Assembly: GCF_014596745.1 (NCBI RefSeq)
Contig: NZ_JABTCF010000002.1
Span: forward strand, 372,001 to 436,000
Length of the DNA stretch: 64,000 nucleotides
Direction: 5' to 3'
Source of the DNA: Maribacter aquimaris
GTDB taxonomy: Bacteria; Bacteroidota; Bacteroidia; Flavobacteriales; Flavobacteriaceae
A program made the position numbers and the translations under genes. A model generated the notes under the pieces. It did not search any database, was not told the DNA's origin, and saw only the letters and a program-made list of their open reading frames with translations. The stretch's first letter is position 1. The number at the start of each line of letters is the position of its first letter. Shown one piece after another: positions 16,601-24,804 of the stretch.

Positions 16601-18097
16601 ATGACAAATATAAAAGACCGGATCTATGAAGCGACCCATGAGCGTCTGCGCCCTATCCTTTTGACGGCCACAGCCGCAATTATGGGCTTTATTCCAATGG
16701 CTGTGTCCACATCTGGAGGTGCAGAAGTACAAAGACCTTTGGCAACAGTGGTTATTGGTGGTCTGTTAACGGCAACCCTATTGACCTTAGTCGTAATCCC
16801 CGTCCTCTATAATTGGTTAGAGGCAAGGAAAGAACGTATCGGAAACGGAAATGACCCAAGTTATGTCAATAAAAGTGCATCAATTATCGTGGTGCTCGTG
16901 AGCCTGGCAGGGTTTTTAGCCTCAAACACAGTGAATGCACAGGACCGTCGGATCGCACAGACCATTACATTGGAAGAAGCCATTTCCCTGGCCAAGGAAA
17001 ATTATCCTTCTCTTAAGGAGGGCCAGGCATTCATCGAGCGCGAACGGGCGATGAAGGGTACAAGTTTCGACTTGGGCAATACCCAAATCTTTACAGGAAA
17101 AGAAGAAGTAGGCAATGACCTGCCCGGGGTACAGACCACTATAGGTATACAGCAAGGAAACATTGATCTACTCTCAGGTTTTTCAAAATCCAAGTTTTAT
17201 AGGGAGCGTGTACAGCTCGGTGAAAAATTCTATGCCCTCAATGAGCAACAGTTGATCCGTAATGTGATGCAGTCCTATGACCGTATCAATTATAACAAGG
17301 CACAATTGCGCTTTGCGGAAAAATTGGACAGTGTCTATGCCAATTTCAAGACAGCCGCAGAACTCCGTTACGATACGGGAGAAACCGGAAAACTGGAATT
17401 TATTGCAGCCTCTTCGGAATATCAACAGATACAGGTGTTTCGGCAACAGGCCTATGACGATATTGAGATAGCCAAACGTGCCTTAAAACAATATTTAGGT
17501 GTTGACCAAGAAATAGAAACGGTAGGTCTGCCCTATCAATCGCTGAATTATATGTCAATGCTAGATTCGATATCTATAGCAGACAACCCTCTATTGCAAT
17601 ATTCAATGCAAAATGCCGAAGTGAGCAAGGCAAACGTGGGGGTGGAAAAATCGGAGTTTCTGCCCAAGTTCAACCTTACCTATGGGCGCCAAGTGGTCGA
17701 TGATGTATCAGGGTTTAATAGCTATCAAGCCGGAATCAGTATTCCACTTTGGTTTTTTCCTCAAAAATCAAGGGTAAAGGCGGCCAAGGCAAATGCCAGG
17801 GTTGCCGAAAGCCAGTATCTGGAACAGAAGGCCATAACCAAAAGTAGGGTCTCCCAACTTTTAAAATCCTTGGAGAAGACACAAAAAACGCTCGATTATT
17901 ACCAAGAAGGAGCTTTACTCTTGGCAGAAGAACAGATATCCACGGCAGAACTGGCTTCCAAGGAAGGAGAAATTGATTATGTGAACTATATCACGATCCT
18001 AAATAGTGCGATAAGAATTAAACAAAACCATTTACAATTTATCAATCAGTACAACCAGCAGGCCATTGAGCTGCAATATCAATTGGGTAATCTATAA
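13694..18097 (+). CDS. czcA: CzcA-type heavy-metal RND pump fused to a TolC-like outer-membrane channel
   Basis: The protein has 1,467 residues. Residues 1 to ~1,050 are an HME-RND inner-membrane proton/metal antiporter. The TM4 motif D400-FG-II-VD406-G-A-x4-E413 is the CzcA (Zn/Co/Cd) type rather than the CusA type. A second hydrophobic stretch (about 1,062-1,083, ending VNAQ) looks like a former signal peptide. The last ~384 residues are a TolC/CzcC-type outer-membrane factor domain (ITLEEAISLAKENYPSL). RND-TolC fusions of this length are known in Bacteroidota. How one chain spans both membranes is unclear; cleavage after VNAQ is a simple explanation. The adaptor CzcB follows 15 bp downstream. 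Confidence 0.88.
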   Translation: MINKIISYSINNKFVVGLFIMALIGIGIWSMATIKLGSVPDITNNQVQVITTAPNLGTEDIEQFVTYPVELAMANLPDVVELRSVSRFGLSVVTIVFEDEAGTYLPRQLVQEKLTEVSGEIPEGFGKPFMAPITTGLGEIYQYSIKIKEGYEDQYDAMKLRTIQDWLVKRQMALVPGVVEVNAAGGFVKQYEVSINPDKLKSFGITMAQVFEALKMNNANTGGAYIEKNHQANFIRGEGLARSIEDLENTVVASQNGTPVLVRDIAEKVGYGSQVRYGAFTQDGKEAVGGQILMLKGESPSEVIENVQKRIDEIQKSLPEGLYIEPFLSRSELISRTTSTVEKNLIEGSLIVIFVLVLLLGSFRGGLITASVIPLSLLFAFILMKQFGVWANLMSLGAIDFGIIVDGAVIIVEGMVLHIHHRIKKSNAVIDQAEMDKMAYESGSKMMNSAFFGQLIILIVFTPILFLTGVEGKMFRPMAFTFGFAVLGAIILCLTYVPMVSALFLKPTKNQDGWFAKFENAIDRFSDKIISGLNRLYRPLLSFALRFKSGIIIGAVALLLIAGFIFSNMGGEFIPKFDEGDIAMQALIKPGSSLTESIETSKKLQNIINEFPEVKTMISRIGVAEIPTDPMPMDIADSYIILEKDKGKWTSADSKEELIEKIKEKIAVIPGVNFVFTQPVELRFNELLTGVREDVAIKLYGEDLDVLADKVQEIAAIIRTVPGAADLNVEATSGLPQMTVEYNRAKMAQYGVTIDKLNDYVSAAFAGETASVIFEGEKRFDVVIRLAKKYRQDINSLKNLYIDLPSGNQVPLKEVADISFKPGPMQISRDNTYRRVSVGVNVRGRDVKSMVEEIQLKLDEQVKLPSGYYVTYGGSFENLQRATDRLMIVVPIALFLIFILLYFALNSFSQSLMIYMAVPLAAIGGVFALWIRGMPFSISAGVGFIVLFGVAVLNGLVLINKFNELKENGMTNIKDRIYEATHERLRPILLTATAAIMGFIPMAVSTSGGAEVQRPLATVVIGGLLTATLLTLVVIPVLYNWLEARKERIGNGNDPSYVNKSASIIVVLVSLAGFLASNTVNAQDRRIAQTITLEEAISLAKENYPSLKEGQAFIERERAMKGTSFDLGNTQIFTGKEEVGNDLPGVQTTIGIQQGNIDLLSGFSKSKFYRERVQLGEKFYALNEQQLIRNVMQSYDRINYNKAQLRFAEKLDSVYANFKTAAELRYDTGETGKLEFIAASSEYQQIQVFRQQAYDDIEIAKRALKQYLGVDQEIETVGLPYQSLNYMSMLDSISIADNPLLQYSMQNAEVSKANVGVEKSEFLPKFNLTYGRQVVDDVSGFNSYQAGISIPLWFFPQKSRVKAAKANARVAESQYLEQKAITKSRVSQLLKSLEKTQKTLDYYQEGALLLAEEQISTAELASKEGEIDYVNYITILNSAIRIKQNHLQFINQYNQQAIELQYQLGNL

Positions 18098-18112
18098 TAT
18101 AAAAAATCAGAA

Positions 18113-19366
18113 ATGAAGAATTTAGCAATAATAAGCGCAGTATTACTAACCTTTTTGGTAGTTGGCTGCAACGACAATCCCAAATCAGAATTGGGCCATA
18201 ATGTAGAAAGTACAAAGATTGAAAAAATGGAAAGCGGAGGGGATTCGCACGGAGAAGTAGGTGGACACAGGAAAGAAGGCGGCCACGAAGAGGAAGAAGG
18301 TGTGGTAGAAATCTCCAAGCAACAGGCCGAAACAATCGGTCTGGAAACGAAATCTTTGGAAACCCGAAACCTGGGGAACAATATAAAAGTGACCGGAAGG
18401 CTCGAGCTTTTTCCACAGGACAAGGCTAATATTAGCCCTTTCGTAGGCGGTAATGTACGTTCCATCAAAGTAATCGAGGGCGATAAAGTGCGAAAAGGAG
18501 AGGTATTGGCCTATTTGGAACATCCCGATATTATTAGTATGCAACAGGAGTATCAGGAAAAAAACGATGAACTTGTTTTTCTTAAACAGGATTTCGAACG
18601 GAAGAAAATCCTTTATGACAAGGGTGTTTCCTCCGGGAAGGAATTCCAAATGGCACAATCAAAATTCCGTTCTACCACTTCAAGTGTCAATGGATTAAAA
18701 TCTAAATTGCGCTTGTTGGGTATCAATACTTCCAAGGTTGATGACGGGCAGATCTACTCAGCCGTACCCATAACGACTCCCATATCCGGATTTGTGGATG
18801 AAGTAATGATAAGCTTGGGAGATTATATTGCCCCTCAAACAAAAATGTTCGCGGTAAGTGATAATTCAAAAATCCATTTGGATCTTAAAGTCTATGAAAA
18901 AGACATACACAAAGTTCAGATAGGTCAAAAAATCCATTTTACCGTTGCCTCAAAACCTGATGAATTGTTAACGGCAGAGGTACATTCTATTGGTAAGACC
19001 TTTGAGGAAGACCCCAAAGCTTTGCACATCCATGCAGATATCGATAACAAAAATGGCGACCTTTTACCAGGAATGTATGTGGAAGGAAGAATTGTTCAAG
19101 GAGAAAAATCGGCTTTTGCAGTACCCGAGGAAGCCATAGTCAAGGAAGGTGAACAGTCTTATATTTTCATCGATGGCGAAGATAAAGAACCGGAAGAAAA
19201 TACGAGGAAATATAAACGGATTCCTGTGAGTACAGGGATCAGCGACCTTGGTTTTATAGAAATAAACCTTCCCGCAGGGATAGCCGAAAATGTCAAAATA
19301 GTGACGAAAGGAGCCTATACTCTATCTTCAGAAATGGTAAAGGGCGAACTGGAGCACGGGCATTAA
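18113..19366 (+). CDS. czcB: CzcB-type periplasmic adaptor (membrane fusion) lipoprotein
   Basis: The protein has 417 residues. The signal peptide ends TFLVVGC (Cys19). A His/Glu-rich stretch follows (HGEVGGHRKEGGHEEEEG, about 45-62) and could bind metal. Then come the barrel-sandwich lipoyl halves (GGNVRSIKVIEGDKVRKGEVLAYLEHP; SGFVDEVMISLGDYI), an alpha-hairpin and a beta-barrel. It links the inner-membrane pump to the outer-membrane channel. It starts 15 bp after the czcA-tolC fusion gene in the same operon. Confidence 0.88.
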   Translation: MKNLAIISAVLLTFLVVGCNDNPKSELGHNVESTKIEKMESGGDSHGEVGGHRKEGGHEEEEGVVEISKQQAETIGLETKSLETRNLGNNIKVTGRLELFPQDKANISPFVGGNVRSIKVIEGDKVRKGEVLAYLEHPDIISMQQEYQEKNDELVFLKQDFERKKILYDKGVSSGKEFQMAQSKFRSTTSSVNGLKSKLRLLGINTSKVDDGQIYSAVPITTPISGFVDEVMISLGDYIAPQTKMFAVSDNSKIHLDLKVYEKDIHKVQIGQKIHFTVASKPDELLTAEVHSIGKTFEEDPKALHIHADIDNKNGDLLPGMYVEGRIVQGEKSAFAVPEEAIVKEGEQSYIFIDGEDKEPEENTRKYKRIPVSTGISDLGFIEINLPAGIAENVKIVTKGAYTLSSEMVKGELEHGH

Positions 19367-19476
19367 TGAACATATAAGGATTTTGATTCCGGGTCTGTTC
19401 TTCTTCTTGATCAGTTAGTTAATAATTATATACGGGCTCGGTTCAAAATCAATCAAAAAACTATAAAGTATTTATA

Positions 19477-19815
19477 ATGAAAGAAATAAAAGCATTCGTA
19501 AAACCGAACAGGATACAAAGAGTAATTGAAGCCCTAAGTGACAAGGGCTTTAAAAGTATGACCCTTTCACTAGCAGAAGGTACCGGAGCGTTCAAGGACA
19601 AAGGGGCAAAACCTTCTCTTGATTTTCACGTGACCGATAGCCCCATTGTAAAGCTAGAAATGGTCTGCCAGAACGAGGAGGCCCAATCGGCAATAAATAT
19701 TATCCTTAAAAACGGCAAGACACCTGACCCAGGAGACGGTATCATTTATCTATCCGATATAGAGGATGCCTATCAGATCAAAACAGGGGGATCCTTAAAA
19801 AGGTACGACCTTTAA
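19477..19815 (+). CDS. PII-like signalling protein of a metal-efflux operon
   Basis: The protein has 112 residues, full length for PII/GlnB-fold proteins. It begins MKEIKAFVKPNRIQRVIEAL, the typical PII first strand and helix. The T-loop region lacks the uridylylated Tyr context of GlnB. The end (DGIIYLSDIEDAYQIKTG) fits the PII C-terminal strand. PII-like proteins next to metal pumps are known from other genomes, but the ligand here is unknown. It lies 110 bp after czcB and 15 bp before the Fur-family gene. Confidence 0.8.
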   Translation: MKEIKAFVKPNRIQRVIEALSDKGFKSMTLSLAEGTGAFKDKGAKPSLDFHVTDSPIVKLEMVCQNEEAQSAINIILKNGKTPDPGDGIIYLSDIEDAYQIKTGGSLKRYDL

Positions 19816-19830
19816 AGCAGTTTAGTACAA

Positions 19831-20253
19831 ATGGAAAAAATAGTTCAACTACTGGAAAGCAAAGGGATACGGCCCACCGCTATTCGCCTGATTGCCTATA
19901 AGCGTTTGGCGGAATTAGATGTGGCCATCAGCCTTGGCAATCTGGAAAAGGATTTTATGGTCAGCGAAAGAAGTACCCTATTTAGAACTATGAAAACGTT
20001 TGTAGACAAAGGGGTCGTGCATCAGATCGAGGATGGGACGGGGGTTATAAAATACGCCCTTTGTGAAGAAAACTGTGAGTGCGAGGTCGGCAACGACCTC
20101 CACTTGCACTTTCATTGTAACAACTGTAATGAAACGGTCTGTTTGACAGAGCATAAAATCCCCCATATCCACTTACCCGAAGGTTATAAAACAGAAGATA
20201 TCAATATGGTGGTAAAGGGTGTCTGCGATAAATGTAGCAGCAATCTGGATTAA
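19831..20253 (+). CDS. Fur-family metal-responsive transcriptional regulator
   Basis: The protein has 140 residues: an N-terminal winged helix (IRPTAIRLIAYKRL ... SERSTLFRTMKTFVDKGVVHQI) and a C-terminal dimerisation domain with HLHFHCNNCNETVCL and a closing CDKC, i.e. two CxxC structural zinc motifs. An extra Cys-rich run (CEENCECEVG) precedes. Fur/Zur-type sensing of zinc or another divalent cation is likely, and the operon around it is the obvious target. Direct binding sites cannot be assigned, though the inverted repeat at 13,123-13,153 is a candidate. Confidence 0.85.
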   Translation: MEKIVQLLESKGIRPTAIRLIAYKRLAELDVAISLGNLEKDFMVSERSTLFRTMKTFVDKGVVHQIEDGTGVIKYALCEENCECEVGNDLHLHFHCNNCNETVCLTEHKIPHIHLPEGYKTEDINMVVKGVCDKCSSNLD

Positions 20254-20298
20254 TTTTCAAGTTTTGAAAATACGAAGATTGTTTATAAATAGTAAGTA

Positions 20299-20664
20299 AT
20301 GGTAACAATCTATAAAAAAGAAGCTGCGATATATATATAGTAGCAGCACATAAGCTCGATGTCAAGGATTACGAAAATTTGACTCCGGTTTTAACGGATC
20401 ATATAAAGGCATATCAAGAAGTTTGCTGGTACGTCGAAATGTAAAATTTTGAAGGCTGGACGGCAAGTAACTATTGGAAGGGCATTGAATTAAATTTTCC
20501 CAATGAAAGGCATTTAAAGTGCGTCGCGCTAGTGGGAAGTGTCAAATGGAAGTAGCAATTTACCGAGGCATTGCTCTTATTTTCAAGGGGCCCACATAAA
20601 ATTTTTTAAGCGCGAAGATAAAAACTTCGCCAAAAAATGGATCGAAAACTCAAATGTAAAATGA
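20299..20664 (+). pseudogene. Broken SpoIIAA-like (STAS/SEC14-type) protein gene
   Basis: The translation reads AAHKLDVKDYENLTPVLTDH..., then CWYVEM, stop, NFEGWTASNYWKGIELNF, then VALVGSVKWK, stop, QFTEALL, and finally after a +1 shift KFFKREDKNFAKKWIEN. This follows the SpoIIAA-like family pattern end to end. There are two in-frame stops (TAA near 20,443; TAG near 20,554), one extra G in the GGGG run near 20,588, and a disrupted start region. Its final TGA (20,662-20,664) overlaps the ATPase start ATG, showing it was once an intact operon member. Confidence 0.75.
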
Positions 20665-23189
20665 AAAAACTACAACTAAAAATACCGGTCATCCTTCCGC
20701 AAGTTCCAAACGAAAAAGATACTTGTGTTGAAAGGCTTATTGATGAGTTACAGGCTAAAGAGGGTATCGAAAAAGTCCACGTTGCCGATGCAAACGGAGA
20801 TGATGTGCCACAGCTCTGCTTTCATTATGACCCCGATATCATTTCTATTGACCGCATTCAATCCCTTGCCGAACGGACCGGTGCTGAGATAACCGAAAAA
20901 TACGGGCATTTGCTCATAGAGGTCAAAGGGATCAGACATACAAGACAGGCCCGTTCCATAGAGAAAAGCCTTTTGGCAATCAAGGGGATTTTGGAGGCTT
21001 CTGTTTCGGCCTCTGGAATGGTACGACTTGAGTTTAATAAAAAGGAAACAAATTTTGATGAAATAAGCAAACAAATTGAAAAGGAAGACCTTCAGGTTCA
21101 GCGGAGTTCTTCAAACGAAAATAATCACACCGAACTATCCAACAAAAAACCGGAGCGTTCAAAGAAGGAAGATACTAAAGAGCAAACTTCCGTTGATGAC
21201 CACGAGCACGAGGAGGCCGCGAGCCACGAGGATGGGGAAAAACACTCCCACGGTGGGGTTTTAGGCAAAAATACAGAGATGATTTTTTCGATTATCTGTG
21301 GGGCACTTCTCGGGATTGGCTTCGGGCTTTCCTATGTGGAATCCATTCCAGATTGGGTCAGCCTTTGTTTGTATATAGGGGCGTATTTCTTTGGGGGATT
21401 TTTTACCGCTAAGGAAGCTATTGAAACAGTTGCAAAAGGAGGTTTTGAAATTGATTTTTTAATGCTGGTCGCTGCCATTGGCGCCGCCATTCTGGGAGAA
21501 TGGGCGGAAGGTGCACTGTTGCTGTTCCTTTTTAGTCTTGGACATGCCCTGGAACATTATGCGATGAACAAGGCCAGAAAGTCCATTGCCGCGCTTGCGG
21601 ACCTTGCACCAAAAACAGCCTTGCTTAAAAAAGATGGCAAGACAGAAGAAGTCGGGATTGATAAATTGAGTATTGGCGATATTATAGTGGTTAAGCCTAA
21701 CAGTAAAATATCCGCAGATGGTATCGTGGTCAACGGAAAAAGCAGCGTAAACCAGGCGCCTATTACCGGGGAAAGTGTACCCGTGGACAAAATTCCAGTG
21801 GAAGATACGGGCAAGGACTATTCGGTACACGATGATATCAAGGATGAAAACCGCGTATTCGCCGGAACCATTAATGGTAATAACACCTTGGAAATTAAGG
21901 TGATCAAAGAGGCCAAAGATTCTACCCTGTCCCGATTGGTCAAACTGGTCAACGAGGCGCAGACCCAGAAGTCCCCCACGCAGCTGTTGACCGATAAGTT
22001 CGAAAAATACTTTGTGCCATCCGTACTGATACTGGTCGGTATCCTGCTCTTTGCCTTTCTGGTCATTGATGAACCGTTTAGTGCCAGCTTTTACCGGGCG
22101 ATGGCGGTATTGGTAGCTGCAAGTCCCTGTGCACTGGCCATTTCAACGCCAAGTGCCGTATTGAGCGGGGTGGCAAGGGCAGCACGTGGCGGTGTGCTTA
22201 TCAAAGGTGGGCGACCGCTGGAGGATTTGGGGGTCATTACGGCTTTGGCTTTTGATAAAACGGGCACGCTTACAGAAGGCAAGCCCAAACTTACCGAAGT
22301 AGTACCATTGGGGGCTATTGAAGAAAATGAACTGTTAAAGATAGCCGTTGCCGTTGAAAGCTTGAGCGACCACCCTTTGGCCAAAGCCGTCGTAAGGGAT
22401 GGCAAAAAGCGTCTGAAAGGTACTGAAATTACCGATGCGTCAGATTTGGAAGCAGTTCTCGGAAAAGGTATCAAAGCTTCTTTGGGCAAGGATAAAATCT
22501 ATATTGGCAATCTTGACCTATACGAAGACCTCGATGATGCAAAACCATCCGAAGAAATATCCAACAAGGTAAGGGAACTTGAAGGGGGTGGAAATACCAC
22601 GATGCTCATAAGAAGGAACAAAGAATATATCGGTATCATCGCTCTGATGGACACCCCACGGGAAGCGGCCAAGGAAACACTGAAAAAATTGAGGGAAATT
22701 GGTATCAAGCGGATGGTAATGCTAACTGGGGATAATCAAAAGGTTGCTGATGCCGTTGCCAAAGAAATTGGATTGACCGATGCCTGGGGAAGCCTGTTAC
22801 CGGAGGAAAAAGTGGATGCAATAAAAAAATTAAAAGAACAGGAATCCAAAGTCGCAATGGTAGGCGATGGTGTGAACGATGCCCCTGCAATGGCAAACAG
22901 CACCGTAGGTATCGCAATGGGTGCAGCGGGCAGTGATGTGGCCTTGGAAACAGCTGACATTGCCCTAATGGCCGATAAATTGGAAACACTGCCCTTTGCA
23001 ATAGGCTTGAGCAGGAAGGCCAAAGCCATTATCAAACAGAACCTTTGGGTCAGTCTTGGTATTGTCGTCCTGCTTATCCCATCAACCATGTTTGGGTTTG
23101 CAAATATCGGTATTGCGGTGGCTATACACGAAGGCTCAACATTGCTTGTGGTCTTTAATGCGTTAAGGCTTCTGGCATACAAAAAATAA
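20661..23189 (+). CDS. P1B-4-type heavy-metal-translocating P-type ATPase
   Basis: The ATG at 20,661 overlaps the stop of the broken upstream gene and gives 842 residues; an ATG at 20,637 is in frame but less likely. Two N-terminal ferredoxin-like segments lack CxxC and are followed by a His/Glu/Asp-rich linker (DDHEHEEAASHEDGEKHSHGG-like). The core has SPC at 488-490 in the transport helix, DKTGT from Asp532, and HEGST at 823-827. SPC plus HEGxT is the signature of P1B-4 pumps (Co2+, Fe2+, sometimes Zn2+), not of Cu+ (CPC) pumps. It would export divalent metal from the cytoplasm and complement the CzcABC-type pump. Confidence 0.9.
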   Translation: MKKLQLKIPVILPQVPNEKDTCVERLIDELQAKEGIEKVHVADANGDDVPQLCFHYDPDIISIDRIQSLAERTGAEITEKYGHLLIEVKGIRHTRQARSIEKSLLAIKGILEASVSASGMVRLEFNKKETNFDEISKQIEKEDLQVQRSSSNENNHTELSNKKPERSKKEDTKEQTSVDDHEHEEAASHEDGEKHSHGGVLGKNTEMIFSIICGALLGIGFGLSYVESIPDWVSLCLYIGAYFFGGFFTAKEAIETVAKGGFEIDFLMLVAAIGAAILGEWAEGALLLFLFSLGHALEHYAMNKARKSIAALADLAPKTALLKKDGKTEEVGIDKLSIGDIIVVKPNSKISADGIVVNGKSSVNQAPITGESVPVDKIPVEDTGKDYSVHDDIKDENRVFAGTINGNNTLEIKVIKEAKDSTLSRLVKLVNEAQTQKSPTQLLTDKFEKYFVPSVLILVGILLFAFLVIDEPFSASFYRAMAVLVAASPCALAISTPSAVLSGVARAARGGVLIKGGRPLEDLGVITALAFDKTGTLTEGKPKLTEVVPLGAIEENELLKIAVAVESLSDHPLAKAVVRDGKKRLKGTEITDASDLEAVLGKGIKASLGKDKIYIGNLDLYEDLDDAKPSEEISNKVRELEGGGNTTMLIRRNKEYIGIIALMDTPREAAKETLKKLREIGIKRMVMLTGDNQKVADAVAKEIGLTDAWGSLLPEEKVDAIKKLKEQESKVAMVGDGVNDAPAMANSTVGIAMGAAGSDVALETADIALMADKLETLPFAIGLSRKAKAIIKQNLWVSLGIVVLLIPSTMFGFANIGIAVAIHEGSTLLVVFNALRLLAYKK

Positions 23190-23318
23190 CTTTAAAAATA
23201 TATTTAAAAAAAGGGGTTGCTTTTGAATTTATAATGCAGGAAAAGATACTATCAAATCACTTTAATCGACCCACATTAATACGGTAAGATTGCAGAGGAT
23301 GAAATGGAAATATAACTG

Positions 23319-23504
23319 ATGTCACAAAATCGTAGAAAGAGAAGAGAAAATACAGAAAGTGAAAAACCCAAAGAACGGACGGTGACCAAGAAGGACAGAT
23401 TATATGGTATCCTTGCAATTGCTGGAATCTTTGTTGCAGTACTTATAATTTATTTTTTCGATGTCATTTTTTATTTCTTTTACCTGCTTTTCTCCGATAA
23501 GTAA
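23319..23504 (+). CDS. Small membrane protein
   Basis: The protein has 61 residues: a strongly charged N-terminal half (QNRRKRRENTESEKPKERTV) followed by a hydrophobic stretch of about 30 residues, one or two helices, ending LFSDK. It follows the P1B-4 ATPase gene by 130 bp on the same strand. It could be a small accessory subunit of the pump, but this is only positional. Short length leaves some doubt that it is a real gene. Confidence 0.45.
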   Translation: MSQNRRKRRENTESEKPKERTVTKKDRLYGILAIAGIFVAVLIIYFFDVIFYFFYLLFSDK

Positions 23505-23887
23505 AATCGTGAAATGGGTATAGTGTAAATTACAGGATATATATAAGATAGCAATAGTTTGGAAAATGAAATGTTCAAACATACATAATGTATGGCTCAG
23601 CATCATATAGGTAATAATTTAGCATGCTTATTTTCACGGTTTTGTGGTGTCACAACATATGCAATATTGAATGCTGTATCATTGCAAAAGATGAAAAGGA
23701 GCAAGAACTTAGCTCAAACATTTTTAGCATCGTATCCAAAAGTACCTGTTTTGCAAAACTGTTTGGAAAGAAACGCAAATTCATATAAAGGATTATTTTA
23801 TGAAACTACTTCTTATTCATTGTAATATACCTTTAACTATTTTTCAATTAACCTCACTTTCCCGGTTTTTCAGCACCTTAGATTTGA

Positions 23888-24110
23888 ATGATGGAACTGT
23901 TCGATTATTTGGTAACTTTCCTCCCGCTTTCCGTAAAATCGAAGAAAGCGATAGAGGAAATATGCAGTTCAGTTTCAATGCGCAAAACGAGGAACTACAA
24001 CCTATTGACCATACTTGCAAGACCATTTATTTTATCAAATCGGGTATCGCCAGAATATACTATTACAAAGATGGTATCGACATCACGGAATACTTTGCAT
24101 TCAAAACGGT
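23888..24110 (+). pseudogene. Crp/Fnr-family regulator, frameshifted and truncated at the island end
   Basis: The first part reads MMELFDYLVTFLPLSVKSKK ... CSSVSMRK in one frame, and the continuation NEELQPIDHTCKTIYFIKSG ... ITEYFAFK in the next frame. Both belong to the cNMP-binding domain of a Crp/Fnr protein. A single A lost from the run near 23,982-23,986 explains the break. The helix-turn-helix domain is missing; homology ends about 40 bp before the 26-bp arm repeat. It probably was truncated when the element's right end formed. Confidence 0.75.
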
Positions 24111-24152
24111 GCAATTGATATCAAAAAACAGTAAAGTATTGTTAAAATCAAT

Positions 24153-24178
24153 AACTATGCACAAACTATGCACATTTT
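24153..24178 (+). repeat. 26-bp direct repeat, right copy (arm-type site)
   Basis: Identical to 5,900-5,925, with the tandem AACTATGCAC units. It lies about 95 bp inside the right core repeat. Both copies point the same way in the integrated element. Confidence 0.7.
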
Positions 24179-24205
24179 AGAACATTTATTTATTTCAATA
24201 TTAAC

Positions 24206-24240
24206 AAAAAAAAGAAAAACCCCCTGTTTATAGGAGGTTT
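24206..24240 (-). terminator. Terminator for tRNA-Arg, supplied by the island
   Basis: On the minus strand AAACCTCCT and AGGGGGTTT form a 9-bp stem (one G-U pair), 6-nt loop, followed by TTTCTTTTTTT. It lies 4 nt beyond the encoded CCA of tRNA-Arg. It replaces the original terminator now stranded at 5,705-5,735. Confidence 0.75.
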
Positions 24241-24244
24241 CGTG

Positions 24245-24321
<77 letters not shown>

Positions 24322-24804
24322 ATTGGTAATTTCACTATTTCACTTCGACGGTTTATGCTCTATTTTGACGATTGCCATTGGCAATGTCAGAATCCTGATA
24401 AGTTTTTCTCGTCAGGACCAGTTGAGCAACGTGACCATTTTTTACTTTTAAATAAATATTAAAAGCCATGTACTATAAAACGTACTCCGTTTTATCAATA
24501 TTTCGGCAAATTTAAATCTTTTAAACTAACTGGAAAGAAAAATTCAAAGAATTAATGGATATGGCTGAATTATAACCTTTGTAATTAGTTGTGTTAGGTC
24601 GGCCCAAGGGGTATTAGGGCAATGATGCAATCCTTATGAGGTGTTTGGTCGTTCAGTAATGGTGCATCGGGTGTCATCAAAAAAAAAGGGAGCCTTATTC
24701 TCGGTTATAGGGTAACCATTGCAATGGGTTATGCTACATTTTATTTTAATACCCTAGGATAAAACAATAGTGCCTAAACGTTTATAATCCAATTTAGGTT
24801 TTGA
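24322..24804. other. Non-coding stretch upstream of tRNA-Arg
   Basis: I see no gene here. It must carry the tRNA promoter (read leftward) near 24,330-24,380. The stretch beside the deaminase stop shows no clear terminator hairpin. Confidence 0.5.

Noticed and set aside
22705-23182. Long minus-strand frames inside the P1B-4 ATPase gene and similar ones inside czcA and cusA
   Set aside because: They are shadows of strongly coding plus-strand genes in other frames.
23592-23825. A 77-residue plus-strand frame before the Crp/Fnr fragment
   Set aside because: No recognisable domain, overlaps the next frame, and composition is not protein-like; probably chance.
23800-24180. A 126-residue frame taken as one complete protein
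   Set aside because: Its first half is out of frame with the family; only the second half is Crp-like. It is better explained as a frameshifted pseudogene starting at 23,888.
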